A stretch of DNA of 64,000 nt, taken from NCBI GenBank assembly GCA_034440615.1, contig JAOTOM010004019.1, positions 147,747-211,746 on the forward strand, given 5' to 3'. Source of the DNA: Ashinkailepas kermadecensis (taxonomy: Eukaryota; Arthropoda; Thecostraca; Neolepadidae). The translations under genes and the position numbers were made by a program. Within the stretch, counting starts at the first letter, position 1. Each line of letters opens with the position of its first letter. The notes under the pieces are model-generated. The model worked only from the letters and a program-made list of their open reading frames with translations, did no database searches and was not told the DNA's origin. Of this stretch, positions 22,491 to 44,180 are shown one piece after another.

Positions 22491-22926
22491 TGGGTACGGG
22501 CGGTCCGAGGCACCAAATGAGATGAAGCAGAAAAAATCCCGACTGTACCCCGTCCCCATCCCCAGAACAAAATGACGTCGGATTTTCCTCACTGTATTGC
22601 TTTGGTTCCGATAATTCACAGCTGTTTCTCTCAGGGGGTGCCTCTGGCTGAACATTTTGAGGTAAGGATGCACTTGAGCCTTCCCGGAGCGGAACCTTTT
22701 CCCTGCCGGAGGACCACCACCTTCCATGAGGGGTATATGCCTTCAGATCCCTCTGTATCCGCCCCTGCCTGGGCTTCCCAAAAACAACGCTGCCCTCCCT
22801 GGTCCTTTCTTTATGACGTGTAATTTTTCCTTATGATAGATAAGAAAACTATGTTTCAAGGATTTATCAGTGAGATTTCGTATTATTGATGATGGTGGAT
22901 ATTGGTGACAATGTTATGGATAACAG

Positions 22927-23008
<82 letters not shown>

Positions 23009-23735
23009 ATCGTATAGATAACAGATATGTAGGTTTCTGATTACAATTGTTTAAAAACTACAATTTATAGTCATGTTAAGTTATGCATGTACTTTGGTAA
23101 ACTGAAGCAAACATTACGCAAGGTATTTTGCATCAAATGGGTCTTTACATGTCTACTTCCTCACACACAAAAAAAATATATTGTATGGACTGTCAACAAT
23201 TTTTCCTAATGTAGGCATGACTACTTTTGTCCATTCTACACAAGCATGGCACACCAAACAGAAGTATTTAAGGAAAATCCAATCAGTTTTTCTTGCTAAA
23301 CAAAAACTTCTTAGAAACAAGAATGCATGGACTGGACTTGATGAGCTTACCCAGCAACTTCTTTAGGTACCATTTCTTTGGGAAATAACATCAGCAAGAT
23401 ATTCTTCCTTTGAAATCATGTCACCTAGTATTTATACTGCAGATGAGGCATTGATACATTGATGATTCTCTGTTGATATAGTGATATTAGGTGATTCAAC
23501 ATCAGTAGGTGATCCAATATCAGTTGGTTTAGGTTATCTGACACGAGTAGATTATGTTAAGTTAGGTTATATTTGTATTGTAATATTACATAGTTATTCA
23601 ATATATGCTGCCCGACACAAAACAATTTTTCTGTGTACTTCCCATATTTTGTAGAAGTGAGGGGGGTAGCCCCCCACCTTTTTTTTTTTTTTTTACAAAA
23701 AACCCCCATGGCGATTATGGGGAAAATGGGGGAAA
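22490..23735. other. Unassigned insert within hAT-like copy 3, left part
   Basis: No gene. A possible MITE end pair is GGGCGGTCCGAGG at about 22499 and CCGCCCCTG at 22759-22767, with flanking octamers that agree at only 5 of 8 positions. The TA microsatellite at 22931-23005 lies here. The rest is AT-rich sequence without recognised features. Confidence 0.4.
22931..23005. repeat. TA microsatellite
   Basis: About 75 bp of uninterrupted TA dinucleotides. Confidence 0.95.
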
Positions 23736-24470
<735 letters not shown>

Positions 24471-24479
24471 ATTTAAAGT

Positions 24480-25915
24480 AATAATAGGGGGATAAATGTC
24501 CAGCCTAGTTACATCTGCATTGTCAAAAGATGTTATTTTCTGTGGTTGTTAAAATGTTATTTCATCGATTTTTATGTTTTTTTGGGTAAATTTGTGCTTT
24601 AGGATGTTTTATGAATTCTTGGAATTTATCATTCCAATGCAATGTTTATGAATGTGACTAAGATGAAGGGGCCACTCATTTTATGTGCAAATGCTTGCTT
24701 TTCAGGTTGTGAGCAAAATAACACCAAAAGGTGGCTTTAAGTTAGGTAACATATATGAAAAGAAATGTTTGAAAAGTGAAAAACTGCAACATAACGTAAC
24801 CTAACCTGGACTAACCTCACTTTTGAGAAGAAAAAATATTCAAAAAATAAAATTATAAAAATTTAAAGCAGTTTATTTTCTGAAGACAACAAATGTTTTT
24901 TTTTTAAACATAGCCCGACCTATCCCAACCAAACATCAGCTGCTTTGGAAGAAAAAATAATTTCCAAATCAAAAAAGAAGAAAAAATGTACACATATTCC
25001 AACTGAAAAAAAAACTAACAACCGAGCCCATTTGTTTGCTTTATGAAAGCAGATGTGTGTAAAAACTTGTCTTGTTACCAACTTAAAGCACAATAATACC
25101 TTCTTTTCTTCATGAAATGACTGCTTATTGAGATATAAGTACAACTTGAAGTGCTTATGTCCAAAAAAGATTCATTTCCCAAAGATGTGAATTTAAAATT
25201 ATTTCAAATTACATCAAGACACTGGAAACACATTTTTGTTTAACCAAAAATGCCCTAAGGGTTTCTTCTATATCTTTACCCAAATTGCATGCATTGTGCA
25301 GACTCGAAAAGGTGGTTTTGAGTCGTTTGGTACGGCCAAGTAAAAAATAATTCTCACATTTTCAAATTCCTTGAATTTGGAAAGCTTTCATAAACACTTT
25401 CATAAAATGCAACTAGGTTTTGCATAATTTGAGATTGAAGAACAAGGTTCTCCAAAGCAGGCTGTTTTTTTTGTTCGATTGACTGTTATGTCCGTCCCGG
25501 AAACACTAGTGAATGCATGGAATTTACAGAGATGACTAAGCATCACATCAAAGCCCATTAAGAGCCCACTGGTCACTAACAGACTTCCTCGTTGAGCTTT
25601 CGGTTCTGGTATTTGCCACTTCTAGTACCTACCTAAGTGGGTGGGTAGGTAACTTGCTCCTGCCCCACAATTCCGCACATTCCCTTATTTTCACGAATCA
25701 ATGGGAACATTTGTGTGCAAAACATAGCTCGATGTACCTCAAAGAGTCCCTCACACAGCGATCTCCATTAAGAGTAGGATGGACTTTAGTATTAGTACCC
25801 AGGACTGGACACAACTCCAAAAAGGCCGCATTCCCTGCACTTGTTATGAAACGAAAGCGCAATATATGGCGATATTTTCCAGAGGCATGCTATATTTGGC
25901 GATATTTGCCTGAGT
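24480..25915. other. Unassigned AT-rich insert, right part
   Basis: No gene is supported. The segment 24770-24830 contains TAACCTAACCTGGACTAACC, resembling inverted sequence of 11150-11290, so a diverged repeat pair is possible. A second short repeated phrase with GGGTGGGTAGGTA occurs at about 25638, compared with 11860. Confidence 0.4.
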
Positions 25916-26480
25916 GATTGTTCATGTAAGGATTTCTTTCGTTTCCTCGGCTTCATTTTTGTGGGACCCTGGTGACACGTGTCGAGCCCCTAGTGGGATT
26001 TGCATGGGTCCGGACGCCACGTTTTGGGATCTACAGGCTCAGCATGACTCAGGGACCCCGGCACGTCCTTTTGGGCCCCAATCCTGATTTTCAACGACCC
26101 CGACGGGAGTTTTTTGTGCCCCCCAGCGTGATTTTCAGGGGCCCCGGTCCGACTTTTTGGGGGCACCAGCGCGATTTTCTTGGGCGCCAACCCGACATTT
26201 TGAGGTTCCCAACGTGATTTTCAGGGCGCGACTTTTTGGGGCCCAGCAGTATTTTCAGAGGCCACGGTTGCACTTTTGGAGCCCCAGGGTCATTTTAGGG
26301 GCCCCAGAACGATTTTTTGGTGGTCCCAATGCGATTTTCAGTGGTCGCGATGCTATTTTAGGACTCAGGGCTATTTTCAGGGGGCCCTGCGCGATTTTTA
26401 GGGCCCTCAATGTTATTTTTTAGGAGCACCGGTGCAATTTTTGGGGTCCGGCAAGATTTTTAGGGTTACCGGCGTAATGG
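25916..26480 (+). repeat. Interior modules of hAT-like copy 3, right end
   Basis: A run of degenerate modules (for example CCCAACGTGATTTTCAGGG and GGGGCCCCGGTCCGAC) in the same orientation as copy 1 positions about 6950-7450. It is truncated by the MITE at 26492 and the terminal segment. Confidence 0.65.
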
Positions 26481-26491
26481 TTACTCGCCAC

Positions 26492-26680
26492 CAGAGACGC
26501 AGCGAGGGGGTGGCAGGATCCTCCCTCCCTAGCACCCCAAAATACACTCGATCAAATGATACATTTCAAACAGATGCCATGCAAACCATAAATTTTCGGC
26601 GCGCGTTGTGTGCTTTCTCTATTTCATCACATTGTTGGGGGTCACCCCACCCCCTTAGGACAATTCTGGCTGCGCCACTG
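26492..26680. mobile_element. hAT-type MITE, GCGCAGCCAG group (189 bp)
   Basis: The left end is CAGAGACGCAGCGAGG. The right end, reverse-complemented, is CAGTGGCGCAGCCAGAATTG. Flanking octamers CTCGCCAC (26484-26491) and CTCGTCAC (26681-26688) agree at 7 of 8 positions. It is nested inside hAT-like copy 3. Confidence 0.75.
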
Positions 26681-26877
26681 CTCGTCACGTAGATTAATAG
26701 ATAACAAATGCGACACGCGAAATAACGCTCTTGCAGGGCATATATTTTTCCCTTCAGAACGCGGTGCTTGTTCATCACCGCCTTACGACCGCGTCTACTA
26801 TTGCATAACGCCATATTGGGCGGATTAGGTATGAGCAAGAAATCCCACCTAGTGAAAATCCCTTAGGGGAGGCCTTG

Positions 26878-26885
26878 CAGCGTGG
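26878..26885. repeat. Target-site duplication CAGCGTGG, right copy
   Basis: Identical to the octamer at 16121-16128; it immediately follows the element end GGCCTTG. Confidence 0.85.
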
Positions 26886-27923
26886 CATCCATTTCATTCC
26901 GACTGACGCCAGACTTAATGCTGATGGGCAGCTTGACCGACATCGAGGAACGTGCTGTGCTTTTCAAAAAGTTGTCAGCTCTAATGATGTCATCCTTTGG
27001 AGCCTTTTGGTTCAAAAGGGGCGCCACTTCGTGGCTACAAGAAGCGTCTCGGTGGTTTGTTTTTAAAAATGGAGGGATGGACGAGCCCCTTCCGTCCCTC
27101 CCTCTCCCCATCATCTACGTCCAAGCCGAGAATATCTCGCATGAAATGTGTGTCCTCTGAGCACAGTAATTGCATTTAGCTAAGCGAGTACATTTTCAGC
27201 AAACACAAGCAAGCAAATATACCCCATATTCCTCGTGAGTCGACGTTATAGCCCTGTGAATGATCCATTTCAACAAAAGGGAATACATCCGACTACCTCC
27301 GCTGGTCGCTAGGTATTTTTCCCTCAGATGGGAGGGGTTGAATGACTAAGTGAAACCCCTATTGCTGCTTATGAAGTTCATTTTTATAGGCCATGGAAGC
27401 GAGCAGGTTAACGTCGATGTCGATGTGAGCGTCGCGTATTATTGTATGTGGGCATAGGTCGTCGACATTTTGGGACGTTGCGGTGCGCCTATGGAAATTA
27501 TTGACAAAACAAAACTTCATCTAGCTTGCTCCTATCAAAAAAAAATCCTTCGGCGGAGCCTTGAGTAGACTACGCACGTGCATTATAGTTTTTAAAATAA
27601 ATATGTGACTCAATTACCGTTTGTCTTGGTGGAATACATTGCCAATCCATTGTTCTTGCCGAAGAACAAGCCTTGCCATTTGTTGTTTTGTTCGTTTGTT
27701 GTTTTCTTTCCAGTGTTCGGTCAACGTAGTAGTACTTTGCTGTGATTATTTCCTCGGGTTGGTCACCAAGCACATCAGAAACATTTTCGGCTTGCTTCGC
27801 TTCCCAATATCTGGTTGCCTGACAGGTAGGTACCTACCTAATATAGAAGCCTGGTAGAGGACATTAGGAGTTACGATGTTATAGCGGACAGATTTGTGTT
27901 GCCAAATACTGCCAAAATATATG
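26886..27923. other. Intergenic DNA, no gene seen
   Basis: Small overlapping frames at 26882-27179 have no recognisable composition or splice context. A near-palindrome GTAGGTACCTAC lies at 27827-27838. Confidence 0.45.
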
Positions 27924-27931
27924 CGTGTGAC

Positions 27932-28389
27932 TAGAGGTGCACGAACCTGCCAACTCGCCTACCAGCGTTGGTGACAGATATTGGCTGAAACTGTGCCGTT
28001 GTTGTGACAGATCATTACTTGAAGAAGGAAAAGTATTCACCACATAATGAAAACATATCACACTAGGAAAGACATTTTAGCGCAAAAAAAATTAAGGTAC
28101 AGTTTATTTTTGGTTATTTCACAAACTATTCGCTTATATTTCGGTACTTTATCACTGCAATTTCGGAACAGGACATTTGTCAGCGCTAACTCTTTTGCGA
28201 CAGATCCCAGTGCACAATATCGGCTGCACGCAACCAGCTCCATTAGGCTGAACCATGGCGCAGCAGGCTGTCACAGATACGCCGTGACAGTTGATAGGGT
28301 TCGATTGCGGCGTGACAGATTTCGAAATGTGACAGATTTATGGGTTGCAATGCTCGTAGGTGACATTCTTGACGCTTTGTGCACCTCTG
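27932..28389. mobile_element. hAT-type MITE, CAGAGGTGCAC group, copy 2 (458 bp)
   Basis: The ends TAGAGGTGCACGAAC and TTTGTGCACCTCTG are flanked by a perfect octamer CGTGTGAC (27924-27931 and 28390-28397). The interior is the reverse complement of the copy at 12841-13374, with small indels. Compared with copy 1, it lacks about 75 bp and its frames differ, so it does not encode a conserved protein. Confidence 0.9.
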
Positions 28390-28399
28390 CGTGTGACGT

Positions 28400-29379
28400 C
28401 GCGTAATAGGCAACCCCGCCACGGCAAGCAATGGCTCGGACTTGCCCCGCCTCTCGTATTTGTAGCTTTGCAACGTTCACCGAAAACAAATTGCAGGGTA
28501 CGCATCTGAAATTAAGATGGCATTCTGATGAAACATAGATATTCCGAATCCTTTCCACTTCGAGCGTCTGGAAATGTCTGTTCTGTCTTTAAATCCTAAT
28601 CCTAAGTTCACAATCGGTAGCGTAGATCACAACGAACGGAAGCCATCACAGGAAGTTATCAGACTGCATACACATAACCAACATAAATAACGTAATTTTC
28701 GGAGGCCTTCCATTCTAGTGATTGAGAAAATCTTATCACCCCCGTATCCAATAATTTATTTGCGAGAGAACCAGAGTGGAATATTGTTATTCGAAAAGTA
28801 ATGCGGTAGTGGAGAATTCAAGCAAGGCATGGTGAAAATGAGGCAACCGCTTCATAATTTCACCCGGTCGTCTGAAGGTGACACCATTAATTCATGAAGT
28901 TGAATAGTAAAATATATACGGATTGTATGGTAATATGTTTTTTTATATTAATATTTCTATGTTTTGAAATTTGTTGTAGAGAAAGTTTGAGGGAAAGGCA
29001 ATTGATGAATCGAGGGTTAAGGTTGGGGGTGGAAAAAAATCAAATATCATCTCCATCACCATCAACGTGAACACCTAGCATGCGATTCGTCATCATACAT
29101 TAAATAAGACTTTAATTATAGTAATATAGAATCTTCTCGAATTGGCTAATACCGTATTGGAAGCATTGGCTTCACCAGTCTTGTAGGGGAATAGATCCCT
29201 CCCCTCAATATTTTCAGATATCGTTTCCCCCATGATTAATAATGAACCGAAATAATAACAAAACTTCCATACACAGTTTACCTCTATCCCAATCGTCATG
29301 TTGCAGAGGCTCACCCCCAAAAAAAGAGAATTGTAACATCACAGTGAATGAAGAACCCGCGAACCTATTGTATTGTACA
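28400..29379. other. Intergenic DNA and possible 3' region of the Ig-domain gene
   Basis: AT-rich with no coding sequence. On the - strand an ATTAAA lies at about 29110 and an AATAAA at about 28757. Either could serve as a polyadenylation signal for the gene at 29380-30201, but neither is confirmed. Confidence 0.4.
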
Positions 29380-30201
29380 TTAGGGCGGTGTCACGAAATG
29401 TGAGAACACTGCGACAATCAGCAACACGCAACTGAGCGTCCGAAGTGTAATACCATTGCCCATACTGCTGGACGCACGATTGCGAGTCGTATTCCCGTCG
29501 CCGGGCGATACTACCTTGACCTGCAGACTGTCGCTCTGCAGTCCCGGCACGTGGCAGCCGTACATGCCGCGGTCCCGCTGTGAGATGTCACTGACCACCA
29601 GCAGACTGCACACCGGGCTGTCCGCCAGTGTGACGCGCACGCCGTCTGCCACCACCACGGCGCCGTCCAGCGTCCATGTGACTGCCTGGCGGTCGGTCAC
29701 GTTTGCCGAACAGCTGATGCGCAGCTGCTGGCCGCTGTGCACGTGCCGACTGTGCGGCCCGCCGATGATGGTGCGCAGCGGCGATACGACTGTCAGACGC
29801 ACCAGCCGACTGGCGGCCGACGCCCTGTTGGCCTGCTCGTACATGACGCTGCAGCGGTACAGTCCGGCGTCGGCCGGCCGCGCCTGGTCGATCAGCAGCA
29901 CCCACTGCGGCACCGGCGAGCTGATGTTCACCAGTCGGTAGCGCGGCTCGTTGAGGTGCACGTACGAGTTGATGGTCATGGTGAGCAGCCGGCTGGTGTC
30001 CAGGTGCGTCCAGGTGGTGGTGGCGCGGCGCGCGTCGAGCCCACACTGCAGCGCGGCTCGCTGACCCTCGCGTACCACCAGCTGGGTGACGCGGCGCGCG
30101 TGCAGCAGCGGGTCGCAGTTGTTGGCCGGCGGCTGGTGCAGGTCGTCATGGCTGCTGGCCAGCAGCACCAGCAGCAGTATGGCGGCGGCCGCCCGCCACA
30201 T
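29380..30201 (-). CDS. Two-Ig-domain cell-surface protein (Dpr/zig-8-like), single exon
   Basis: A 273-residue frame, uninterrupted. Residues 1-17 (MWRAAAAILLLVLLASS) form a signal peptide. Ig domain 1 has Cys53, Trp64 and DAGLYRC with Cys117. Ig domain 2 has Cys164, Trp176 and GMYGC with Cys216. Sequons occur at Asn92 (NIS), Asn167 (NVT) and Asn237 (NTT). A hydrophobic C-terminus (about 251-270) with no basic cytoplasmic tail after it suggests GPI anchoring. The linker VVSPLRTIIGGPH and the first-domain wording resemble the arthropod Dpr/zig-8 family of neuronal adhesion proteins, but I am unsure of subfamily. Coding DNA is very GC- and CpG-rich, unlike its surroundings. An intronless two-Ig gene is unusual in this family. 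Confidence 0.8.
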   Translation of the reverse strand: MWRAAAAILLLVLLASSHDDLHQPPANNCDPLLHARRVTQLVVREGQRAALQCGLDARRATTTWTHLDTSRLLTMTINSYVHLNEPRYRLVNISSPVPQWVLLIDQARPADAGLYRCSVMYEQANRASAASRLVRLTVVSPLRTIIGGPHSRHVHSGQQLRISCSANVTDRQAVTWTLDGAVVVADGVRVTLADSPVCSLLVVSDISQRDRGMYGCHVPGLQSDSLQVKVVSPGDGNTTRNRASSSMGNGITLRTLSCVLLIVAVFSHFVTPP

Positions 30202-30570
30202 GGCAGCTGTCGCGTGTGCCGGGAGCCGTAGTGGGCAGCTGGCGCGGTGCGGCCTGGTCGTGTGTCGGCCGCCGTGTGGGCCCTGCCACCAGCTGCCGGC
30301 CGGGCAGCCCTACCGCCACGCCACGCCACGCTGGTCGGCTGGCTCGTGACGCAAACACGGCTCGGCTCGGCTCGGCTCATCGGCGAGCGGACAAGGAACA
30401 GCGGTGACAGCGCCCTGGCGGCCGGCCGGCCGGAACACATCACTGCACCGCTTATTTATGTTGGAACGGCGGCTTCTTCTGGTGGACTGGTGTTCTGGCG
30501 ACACGAACTCATTGTGTGTCCAAGCGTCATCAAGCGTCAGCGTCAAGTACTTTTCATGGATCGCATTTCT
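30202..30570 (-). promoter_or_regulatory. GC/CpG-rich 5' flank of the Ig-domain gene
   Basis: The 370 bp upstream of the start codon are strongly GC-rich with a CGGCTCGGCTCGGCTCGG run at about 30359-30377. On the - strand a TATA-like CATAAATA lies at about 30454-30461. It is a plausible promoter and 5' UTR region by position and composition only. Confidence 0.35.
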
Positions 30571-31436
30571 TAAAGCTAGGTAGTGTTGGTCTCAGCGGCG
30601 TATGTCTGTCCGGAGCAGGGGCATGTTGTGTTCTCGGCAGAAAGCAGAAGGAATAATGGCCCCAAGGTCTTTTGTCGGGAGCCAAAAAATGCATCTGTAC
30701 AAGGGAAAGGCAAGATTATGCCGTGAGTATCCGGTCCAGCAGAGTTTGGTTGTGAATGATGTTTTTGCATCAGAGCCCGAAAATTAACGCTCAAATTTGT
30801 CGAGGTAAGAGTTGTCGCCTTGCCAGGCGTCCGTGGATACTTCCATTGGTGACAGTCGCTGTGTTATGTATGACAAGGAGTTATTTAGCTGTGTCAGATT
30901 GTGATAAGTCGTACCTTTGGCATTGAAGTGTGACACGTAATTCAAGATAAGGATAGAATGTCTCTTAGCTTGCTGTTTTTCTTTGTGGTCACCCTGGTGT
31001 ATTTGCGAGGTTCATCTTTCCACCATCCGTCGTAGTATTCTCAAATCATGCCCACAATTGGCGACGAGCGAGGTCCTGGCCGATTGCGTTCGCTATGGTG
31101 TTGCCTTCCAGGTCGCTGCAACCCCATCGTACCGGTTTGCGCCGGATTGCGGAGGCTGCCTTATATGTGCTTTCTTTGGCCCCTTACCGTATTAGACGCT
31201 GTGCAAAGACTAATGTATAATGGTCATTGTGTGGAGCGCCCTTGTATTGGTGGTGTCGTTCACCACCCACTGCCGCCTGATAAAATCGGCCCAGCCATTT
31301 AGAATAGCAGGCTGTTGCAACAATGCGTGTTAGACATCTGCGTCCACTTCTCTATAATTAACAACGGGTCGATCTGTAGCGCCTGCGGTGCGTGGATAGG
31401 CGTGGAACGTTATGCTTATTCATCCAACAGGTTATC

Positions 31437-31660
31437 AATTGCTTTAGTATTGTTCGGCCTTAGGTCGGTGTTGAGGGGATTCTATCAATAGGTCCATGTG
31501 TTCCGGTGCCAATTGCTTCAGTATTGCTTCGGTCTTAGGTCGGTGTTGAGGGGATTCTATCAATAGGCCCATGTGTTCCGGTGCAAATTGCTTCAGTGTT
31601 ACTTCGGACTAAGGTCGGTGTTGAGGGGATTCTACCAATAGGCCCATGTGTTCCGGTGCT
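31437..31660. repeat. Tandem repeat, three copies of a 75-bp unit
   Basis: GGTCGGTGTTGAGGGGATTC begins at 31463, 31538 and 31613, exactly 75 bp apart. Each is followed by TATCAATAGG.CCATGTGTTC (third copy TACC) and preceded by TTGCTTCAGT-like sequence. Copies differ by a few bases. Confidence 0.9.
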
Positions 31661-32734
31661 CTTTGCGACGCCGTGGTCGCTGGAGCGGCTGCATTTTAGA
31701 CGGCGCACACAGTGAAGCCGTTTTTTTAATTTGTAGCGTCAGCTTCATTGTGTTCACTGTTTGACGTATAGTAACCAGGGCACGTCCCGGTGACCAGGGC
31801 ACCGTAGCGGACGCCCAGGTATGCGTATTTGTGGAGAGAGCAAAGGCAAACAGATTGGTTAGATGTGGTATGTGTGTTTTCAGTATCTGATGTGCTTCTC
31901 TCCCTAATGGTTTGTAAGGCATTGGTTGTGGGTTTTTCGTTGTCTTCCTTTCTGGACTGTTTTCAGGGGCTCTTTTTCTCGAATGTTGGTTTTTTCCTTC
32001 TCACGATTGTCTTCTTCACCTATGTATTCCTGACGTGACCTGCGACCGAAACTGATGAGCTCTTCTTAAAGTGTAAAGCCTTTGACGTTAAAAACGTCTT
32101 TTCCGCTCCTAAAATCATTCAAGTTATAGATTGAGAAAATGAGCAAGTCGACAACTTCTAACAAAATGAACAACATACTACCCTGGTTTTCCCACCTCAA
32201 GATTATCTGACCTGTCACATGACCTTTGACGTCGTAGTTGACCTAAAAACACCAGTGACTATATGTAAGTTTTCAATTACCATTATTCGCGTAATCACTT
32301 TCGTGCAGGTTAGATGTGAAAATACTCTGGCTTTCTCAGAACATGTGCTAATTTCATCCTACGGAGCTAAGACTCGTGCGTCAAATGAGGCCATACCCGG
32401 TGATGAGGTAAAAGAAGGTGTACTTTCGGACGACCATTACATAAGTGGTTTTGTCTGGTGGTGCAAAGTTTTTCCGCTTTCGATTGAATGTGACGACACT
32501 TCAGAGTATAATATATTACATTCGTAAAGGCTACTCTTAAGTTAATATCAAAGCAAGCGACCTGGCTGACGTCTTGCAGTACTGCGGTAAATTAATGATT
32601 CGGCCTTTTACCAGGAGACACCAGACTGTAGTTGCTATCTCATGTCATCCGTAAACGAAAGATGTCTTGATCATCAAGAAACCTTGTCCTGGCAGCAAAG
32701 CCGACCTTTGCTTGTAAAGCAATAAATCTGGCCC

Positions 32735-32900
32735 GATTTAAAGTCATAAAGTCATAAAAGTGTTGAGGCTTAATAAGTGCCACAGGGGCCCAACTGGATT
32801 AAGCTCATCTAGAAAGATACTAGAAAAGTACATACTCTTACCTCAATCAAACCATAATCTCAAGCTCCTAGGGAGCTATATATCCCAGCCTATCTAGCAC
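32735..32900 (-). mobile_element. CR1-like LINE 3' fragment
   Basis: The sequence GCTTAATAAGTGCCACAGGG and following CCCAACTGGATTAAGCTCATC parallels the 3' end of the LINE at 33040-33130. Its 3' border carries the octamer GTCATAAA twice (ATAAAGTCATAAAGTCATAA), as expected of a CR1-type short terminal repeat. Confidence 0.55.
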
Positions 32901-33039
32901 CATTTACCTGATATTGCATAACACACTCCTCAACAACTATAAACTCCTCCAGTCATGCCCATTGTGTTACCATAGCCAATCTCATCAGTATCACATCCCG
33001 AAGGAAGGTGCTGAATCCCCTGCTAGGTACACCCTATAT

Positions 33040-34905
33040 AATGTTATAAAATGTTCAGACTTAATAAGAGACCCAAGGGCCCATCCAGTTAAGTCTGTAA
33101 TGGAAGATACCATGAGCCCAGTAAAAAGACCCACCCCAACCATCACCACATCCTAAAGAAACCATCCACCAACATCCCACACATCTATCAATGCCTATCT
33201 ACCCCAGCTATCCAGCCCTATTCCCTTGATCCCTCTTAACACATGTGGATTGAATGCTTACCAATAATTTTCAAACTGCATCCATGCCTGCTTAAAGGGG
33301 TCTGTGCCGTGCACACTTACTTAGCATAAATATCACCCCATCCATCACAAGTTAGAACTCAAAAACAAGATTTTTATGTCTAAAAAAATTGTCCACCCTA
33401 CTTTTAAATACATTTAATGAGGAACTCCCCACAGCATCAGCAGGCAGTCTATTCCAATGATCAACAACCCTTTAACTCAAGACCTGTTGTCGCTTAAACT
33501 GTCCTGCACCTCAGCTTGTCTAACCTGAATTGCTGACCCCAATTTGATGCTCTAAACTGAAGAGCGTCATTCAAATTGACCTGATCTGGTCCTTTAACAA
33601 TTTTGTATATTTCATTCATGTCCCCCGCTAATCTCCTATTCTTGAGTGAGTACATATATAATGTCACAAGCCTTTCGCCATATTCTAAGTTACCTATTCC
33701 ACTGATGAGTCTAGTTGCTTTGCGCTAAACTCTTTCTAACATGTCTTTATCTTTTTCTAGGTAGGGGCTCCATGCTTGTACAGAATATTCCAAGTGGGGT
33801 CGCACATATGCTGAGTACAGTTTTTTTCATGACTTCCTTGCTCTTATATATCACACTTCTATTAATGAGTCCCAGCATTCTGAGTGCCCTGTTCCTAGCT
33901 GAGATACATTGTTGTTCTGCTTTAAGGTCTTTTGAATCCAACACATCTAAGTCTCTTTCCTCTTCAATAACATCCAGGTTCCTCCCTCCCATTGTATATC
34001 TGAAAGTCTCACCTTCAAACCCCAGATGCATAACGTTACACTTATCATAGATGAAAGACATCTGCCATTGATCAGCCTACTTTTAGGTCCTCCAAGTCTA
34101 GTTGAATATTACCAGATTGATCCGCTACTGTTTGCCACTCTTACCAGCTTGATGTCATCAGCAAATTTGAACACTATTCCTCAGCCCTACCTCAATGTTA
34201 TTCACATAGATGATGAAGAGAAGTGGCCCTAGAACAGAGCCCTGTGGTACTCTACTGAGAACATCCTTCCAATCAGATTTATATCTATTTAACACCACCC
34301 TTTATTTCCTTCCTCTCAACCATGCTTCAATCCAACCTAGAACTTTTCCAACAATCCCATGTTGCTGTAGTTGATGAATTAGCCTCCCATGTGGAGCTTT
34401 ATCAAAAGCTTTGCTAAAATCCAAGTACACAACATCCATCCTGCTTTGATTTTCTACTTCTTTAGTAACATACTCCATGAACTCCAATAGGTTAATTAAA
34501 CAAGACCTTCGAGATCGAAATCCATGTTGAGTATCCCTTAAAAGGTTGTGCCTATCAAGATAAATCTGAACATTCTGTTTAACCAGATTGTATAGTGCCT
34601 TGCAAACTATTGGGGTCAAACTGACTGGCCTGTAGTTTCCTACAAACTTCATACTTCCCTTTTAAAAATTGGTACTACGTTTGCATTTCTCCAATCTTCA
34701 GATACTTCAGAATATTCCATAGACCGCCTGAAAATTATACCTAGGGGAACTGCTAATGCTTTAGCACACTCTACTAAGACCCTAGCATATATATCATCTG
34801 ATCCAGAAGCTTTATTAGGTTTTATATTCTGCAACTGCTTTTCTACAGCTTCTGTAGTTATTGTAGGTCTGTAGATATTGCGAAAAATTGTTCGTCAACC
34901 CTGTT
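33040..34905 (-). mobile_element. CR1-like LINE, 5'-truncated, with RT remnant
   Basis: Reading from 34905 down: RT motifs ASGSDDIYARVL (about 34800), NYRPVSLTP (34635), HGFRSRRS, and motif A YLDFSKAFD (about 34420), in two frames split near 34650. Motif B follows (VPQGSVLGPLLFIIYVN, about 34245-34195), motif C KFADDIKL (about 34165-34142), and the CR1-type thumb FIYDKCNVMHLGF and EEERDLDVL (34061-33960). About 700 bp of 3' sequence shared with 8077-8640 and 4611-4716 complete it. Endonuclease and ORF1 are missing. Several frameshifts show it is dead. The clade call (CR1/L2 group) rests on motif wording. Confidence 0.75.
33747..34834 (-). pseudogene. CR1-like reverse transcriptase, frameshifted
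   Basis: This covers the RT core from about motif 0 to the thumb, broken at about 34650, 34300 and 34150. Catalytic aspartates of motif A (DFSKAFD) and motif C (FADD) are both present in the DNA but in different frames. The protein would have copied the LINE RNA at the nicked target. It has no endonuclease in this copy. Confidence 0.75.
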
Positions 34906-44172
<9,267 letters not shown>

Positions 44173-44180
44173 CCGTGAGC
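44173..44180. repeat. Target-site duplication CCGTGAGC, left copy
   Basis: Matches CCTTGAGC at 47661-47668 at 7 of 8 positions and flanks hAT-like copy 2. Confidence 0.75.

Larger units (their letters stand above)
30575..33035. other. Intergenic DNA between the Ig-domain gene and a CR1-like LINE
   Basis: No gene is supported. It holds the 75-bp triplet at 31437-31660 and a CR1 3' fragment at about 32735-32900. The remaining frames are short and not protein-like. Confidence 0.5.
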
